A DNA stretch of 64,000 nucleotides from DATLNF01 sp963765815 (GTDB taxonomy: Bacteria > Actinomycetota > Actinomycetes > BP-191), in NCBI GenBank assembly GCA_963765815.1, contig CAVXXT010000008.1, positions 434,001-498,000 on the forward strand, written 5' to 3'. The position numbers and the translations under genes are program-made. Every line of letters starts with the position of its first letter. Within the stretch, counting starts at the first letter, position 1. The notes under the pieces are model-generated. The model searched no databases. It saw only the letters and a program-made list of their open reading frames with translations, and had not been told where the DNA came from. Below, piece after piece: positions 61,532 to 64,000 of this stretch.

Positions 61532-62082
61532 CGTCGTACGACGGCGTCGTTCTCACCGCGGGCGCCTGGCTGCTCCGCCGACCGCGCGTCGAGGAGGCTG
61601 CGCGGGCGCTCGCGATGCTCACCGATCCGGACACCGCTCTGTGGAACCCGGCGCCGCGCGTCATCGACATCGCGTCGGCGCGCGAGTGGTGCGAGCGGGG
61701 TGCCGACTGGTCTGTCGGAGGGCACGCGACGTTCTCGATCGTGGATCCGTCGGACGACCAACTGCTCGGCAACGTGTCGCTCTTCGCGATCGACGACGAG
61801 CACCTCACCGCCTCCGTCGGCTACCGGGTCGTCCCGAGCGAGCGCGGCCGCGGTGTCGCGACGACGGGGCTGGACGCGGTCGCCGAGTGGGCCTTGGGAT
61901 CACGTGGGCTGGCGCGGGTGTGGCTCCAGCACGCGGTCGACAACGTCGGGTCCTGCACCGTCGCCTCACGAGCGGGGTTCGAGCTGGAAGGAACCATGCG
62001 GTCGGCGTCGGTCTACGGCGACGGCCGCCGGTACGACGACCACCTGCACGCTCGCATCAGTGGGTGGCCTCCGGCGCCGTAG
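61528..62082 (+). CDS. GNAT-family acetyltransferase
   Basis: The product is about 184 residues and resembles RimJ/RimL-type N-acetyltransferases: LRRPRVEEAARALAMLTDPD, SIVDPSDDQLLGNVSLFAID, the acetyl-CoA loop SVGYRVVPSERGRGVATTGL and the C-terminal VDNVGSCTVASRAGFELEGT. Its target is unknown. The start is uncertain: homology extends to about 61540, where no ATG, GTG or TTG is available. A CTG overlaps the acyl-CoA ligase stop, and the first ATG (61615) would cut off the first strand. A substitution in GTGA is possible. Confidence 0.78.
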   Translation: MTSYDGVVLTAGAWLLRRPRVEEAARALAMLTDPDTALWNPAPRVIDIASAREWCERGADWSVGGHATFSIVDPSDDQLLGNVSLFAIDDEHLTASVGYRVVPSERGRGVATTGLDAVAEWALGSRGLARVWLQHAVDNVGSCTVASRAGFELEGTMRSASVYGDGRRYDDHLHARISGWPPAP

Positions 62083-62094
62083 GGTGGAGCCACC

Positions 62095-62771
62095 ATGCTC
62101 ACGCTCGCTCTGGACACGTCGTCCCCGTCACGTCGGTCGCGCTGCACGACGGCACCGACGTCGTCGCTCATGCCGAGCACGACGCGCCGGCCCGTCAGGG
62201 TGAGGTGCTGGCCCCGGCGATCGAGGCGCTGGTGCGCGATGCGGGGGTGATCGTCAAGGACCTCACCCAGGTGGTCGTCGGCGTCGGGCCGGGGCCTTTC
62301 ACCGGGCTTCGGGTCGGGCTGATGACCGCCCGCTCGCTCGGCCACGCGCTCGGCGTACCGGTCGTCGGCGTCGTGTCGCTCGACTCCCTCGCTGCGCAGG
62401 TGAACGGCGGGGAGGTCGTGGTCGCGACCGACGCCCGGCGCAAAGAGGTCTACTGGGCGCGGTACGACGTCGACGGCACGAGGGTCGAGGGCCCGTCCGT
62501 CGACCGTCCGGCCGACCTCGAAGTGCGCCTCGGCGCCGACGGCTTCTCGGGTCGCGTCGTCGGCCCGGGCGCACGCCTCTACGCGGAGATGTTCGCGGCG
62601 TTCGAGGTCGACCCCGACGTCGAGGTGTCCGCAGCGGACCTCGCCCGGCTCGCCGCCGCGGGACGCATCACCGAGACGACCGCGCCGCTCTACCTGCGCC
62701 GTCCGGACGCGGTCGAGCCGACCGCCCGCAAGCCGGCGCTGGCTCTTCCACCTCGTCGTCGCGCAGACTAG
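62095..62771 (+). CDS. tsaB: tRNA t6A complex subunit TsaB (frame broken once)
   Basis: TsaB is the scaffold partner of TsaD in t6A formation. It starts LTLALDTSSP at ATG 62095. One base seems lost near 62126, after which TSVALHDGTDVVAHAEHDAP continues in the next frame, with the ASKHA motif VVGVGPGPFTGLRVGLMTAR and ALGVPVVGVVSLDSLA, then VATDARRKEVYWARYD. Reconstructed length is about 225 residues. It is normally followed by rimI and tsaD; here a toxin-antitoxin pair intervenes. Confidence 0.88.
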
Positions 62772-62774
62772 AAT
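62769..62774 (+). promoter_or_regulatory. Candidate -10 box of the toxin-antitoxin pair
   Basis: TAGAAT lies nine bases before the antitoxin ATG, so transcription would start at or just before the A of ATG and give a leaderless mRNA. There is no strong -35; TTCCAC about 18 bases upstream is weak. No Shine-Dalgarno sequence is seen before the ATG, which fits leaderless translation. Confidence 0.45.
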
Positions 62775-62782
62775 CCTGGTCC

Positions 62783-63073
62783 ATGGACACGTTGCCACTC
62801 TCAGAGGTGAAGGCCCGGTTGTCCGAGATCGCCGACGCGGTCGATCGCACGCACCAGCGAGTGCAGATCACCAAGAACGGGCGCTCCTACGTCGTACTGA
62901 TGGCAGCCGAGGATCTCGAATCGCTCGAAGCGACGATCGAGCTGTTGAGTGATCCCGAGGCCGTGCGTCAGGTCCGCCAAGCCGAAGCTGACATCGACGC
63001 GGGCGACTTCGTGACCCAGGCCGAGATGGACGTGCTGATGCGCGCGCGCCGGGCTGCTCGCCCGGCGTCGTGA
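62783..63073 (+). CDS. Phd/YefM-family antitoxin
   Basis: The 96-residue product starts DTLPLSEVKARLSEIADAVD, the DNA-binding fold of Phd/YefM antitoxins, with TKNGRSYVVLMAAEDLESLE as the second half of that domain. The C-terminal tail (about 58-96, acidic then Arg-rich) would wrap the toxin. It overlaps the next gene by four bases (GTGA), the usual antitoxin-toxin coupling. Antitoxins of this type bind their own promoter. It sits between tsaB and rimI, where no such pair is usual. Confidence 0.88.
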   Translation: MDTLPLSEVKARLSEIADAVDRTHQRVQITKNGRSYVVLMAAEDLESLEATIELLSDPEAVRQVRQAEADIDAGDFVTQAEMDVLMRARRAARPAS

Positions 63074-63345
63074 CCGACGGGCCGTACCGGCTCGTCCTTG
63101 CCCCGGGTGCGCGCCGAGCGCTCACCGACGACCTTCCCGAGTCGGTCGCGGTCGCGGCGTGGGAGTTCATGACCGGCGCATTGGTTACCTCTCCACAGCA
63201 GGTGGGCATTCGGCTGAAACCGCCGTTCGATGGTCAGCGACGAGCGCGGCGGGGCGAGTACCGCATCCGCTACCGGATCGACGAGGAGGGTCGCACCATC
63301 CGCGTGCTCGCCGTCGACCACCGGCGCGATGCTTACCGGTCTTGA
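63070..63345 (+). CDS. RelE/ParE-family toxin
   Basis: The 91-residue basic product has the fold signature of RelE-type mRNA interferases: YRLVLAPGARRALTDDLPES, the basic loop RLKPPFDGQRRARRGEYRIR, and YRIDEEGRTIRVLAVDHRRD. The catalytic Arg and Lys residues and a C-terminal His-Arg pair are plausible. Partner gene order and overlap support a type II module; whether it cuts mRNA or targets gyrase is not decided by sequence. GTG 63070 overlaps the antitoxin stop. Confidence 0.88.
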   Translation: MTDGPYRLVLAPGARRALTDDLPESVAVAAWEFMTGALVTSPQQVGIRLKPPFDGQRRARRGEYRIRYRIDEEGRTIRVLAVDHRRDAYRS

Positions 63346-63364
63346 CACGTAGGCTCCAACCGTC

Positions 63365-63874
63365 ATGCCGACGTCTCGCGCCTCCACATCCACCGTGATC
63401 CTGCGGCGGCTGCGATGGTGGGACATCGACGCCTGCCTGGAGCTCGAGCACGAGCTGTTCACCGACGACGCGTGGTCGCCGGAGCTGTTCTGGTCCGAGC
63501 TGGCCCAGCGCGAGTCGCGGCACTACCTGGTCGCGGTGGACGGTGACGCGATCGTCGGGTACGCCGGCCTCGCGGTCACCGACGACGAGGGCTACGTGCA
63601 GACGCTCGGCGTCGTCACGACTCACCAGCGCAAGGGCATCGGCGCGCAGCTGATGACCGCACTCGTCGACGTAGCAGCCGCTCGCGGCGCGAGGAAGATC
63701 GGGCTGGAGGTGCGCACCGACAACGTGGGCGCGCAGGAGCTCTACCGCCGGTTCGGCTTCGCGCCGGTCGGCGTGCGCCGCGGCTACTACCAGCCCTCCG
63801 GCGCCGACGCGCTGGTGATGATGACCGACCGGGTCGAGCGCACGGGCGAGAAGCAGAAGGCAGCCGCGACGTGA
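63365..63874 (+). CDS. rimI: Ribosomal protein S18 alanine N-acetyltransferase
   Basis: This GNAT enzyme of 169 residues acetylates the N terminus of S18. Motifs are the start ILRRLRWWDIDACLELEHEL, FWSELAQRESRHYLVAVDGD and the acetyl-CoA loop VVTTHQRKGIGAQLMTALVD, then LEVRTDNVGAQELYRRFGFA with the Tyr-rich end GVRRGYYQPSGADALVM. Its position immediately before tsaD is conserved across actinomycetes. The stop overlaps the tsaD start (GTGA). Confidence 0.92.
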   Translation: MPTSRASTSTVILRRLRWWDIDACLELEHELFTDDAWSPELFWSELAQRESRHYLVAVDGDAIVGYAGLAVTDDEGYVQTLGVVTTHQRKGIGAQLMTALVDVAAARGARKIGLEVRTDNVGAQELYRRFGFAPVGVRRGYYQPSGADALVMMTDRVERTGEKQKAAAT

Positions 63875-64000
63875 GCGACCAGCCGCTGGTCCTCGGCATC
63901 GAGACGTCCTGCGACGAGACCGGCGTCGGGTTGGTCCGCGGCACGACGCTGCTCGCGGACGTCATCGCGAGCTCGGTCGACGAGCACGCGCGGTTCGGCG
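63871..64000 (+). CDS. tsaD: tRNA t6A transferase TsaD, 5' end
   Basis: This is the catalytic subunit of t6A37 formation. Only 43 residues are in the window: VLGIETSCDETGVGLVRG is the invariant start of the family. GTG 63871 overlaps the rimI stop. The rest lies beyond the window. Confidence 0.93.
   Translation, partial: MSDQPLVLGIETSCDETGVGLVRGTTLLADVIASSVDEHARFG

Overview
The window comes from a high-GC Gram-positive actinomycete. GC content is very high, GTG and TTG starts are common, genes overlap by GTGA or ATGA, RpoB and RpoC resemble those of Streptomyces, and there is a complete mce lipid-import operon. The mce operon, the acidic tails on ribosomal proteins and the intergenic hairpins would suit Propionibacteriales (a Nocardioides-like organism), but that placement is a guess.

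Layout. Bases 1-4329 hold the end of tRNA-Trp, secE, nusG, rplA, rplK (in that unusual order), then rplJ-rplL behind their own promoter and a structured leader. Bases 4445-15195 are one tightly coupled mce operon: the ATPase (mkl/mceG), two YrbE permeases, six Mce proteins including a lipoprotein, and two Mce-associated membrane proteins. Bases 15297-22823 hold the rpoBC promoter, rpoB and rpoC. A mismatch glycosylase gene (mug) converges on rpoC. Bases 23499-27971 are the str operon (rpsL, rpsG, fusA, tuf). Bases 28077-46812 are the S10-spc-alpha super-operon (rpsJ to rplQ, then truA) with secY, adk and map inside it. One DDE-transposase insertion sequence lies between map and the infA promoter.

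Bases 46826-64000 carry rplM-rpsI-glmM and glmS-acpS-nnr-alr-hydrolase-tsaE-tsaB-rimI-tsaD, with several accessory insertions. These are two LPxTG-anchored surface proteins, an orphan receiver-domain response regulator, an acyl-CoA ligase with a GNAT acetyltransferase, and a RelE/Phd-type toxin-antitoxin pair.

In function the window is the core gene-expression machinery (RNA polymerase, about thirty ribosomal proteins, elongation factors, secretion channel), plus peptidoglycan precursor and cofactor housekeeping (GlmS, GlmM, Alr, AcpS) and the t6A tRNA-modification genes. The mce lipid importer is lodged between rplL and rpoB.

The reading frame is broken in many essential genes: rpoC, rplW, rpsK, rpsD, rpoA, rplQ, truA, alr, a hydrolase gene, an acyl-CoA ligase gene and tsaB. 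I infer about 25 single-base indels in 3.6 kb (43.1-46.7 kb) and only about six elsewhere. Residual sequencing or assembly error is the most likely cause. These genes are annotated over their full reconstructed span.
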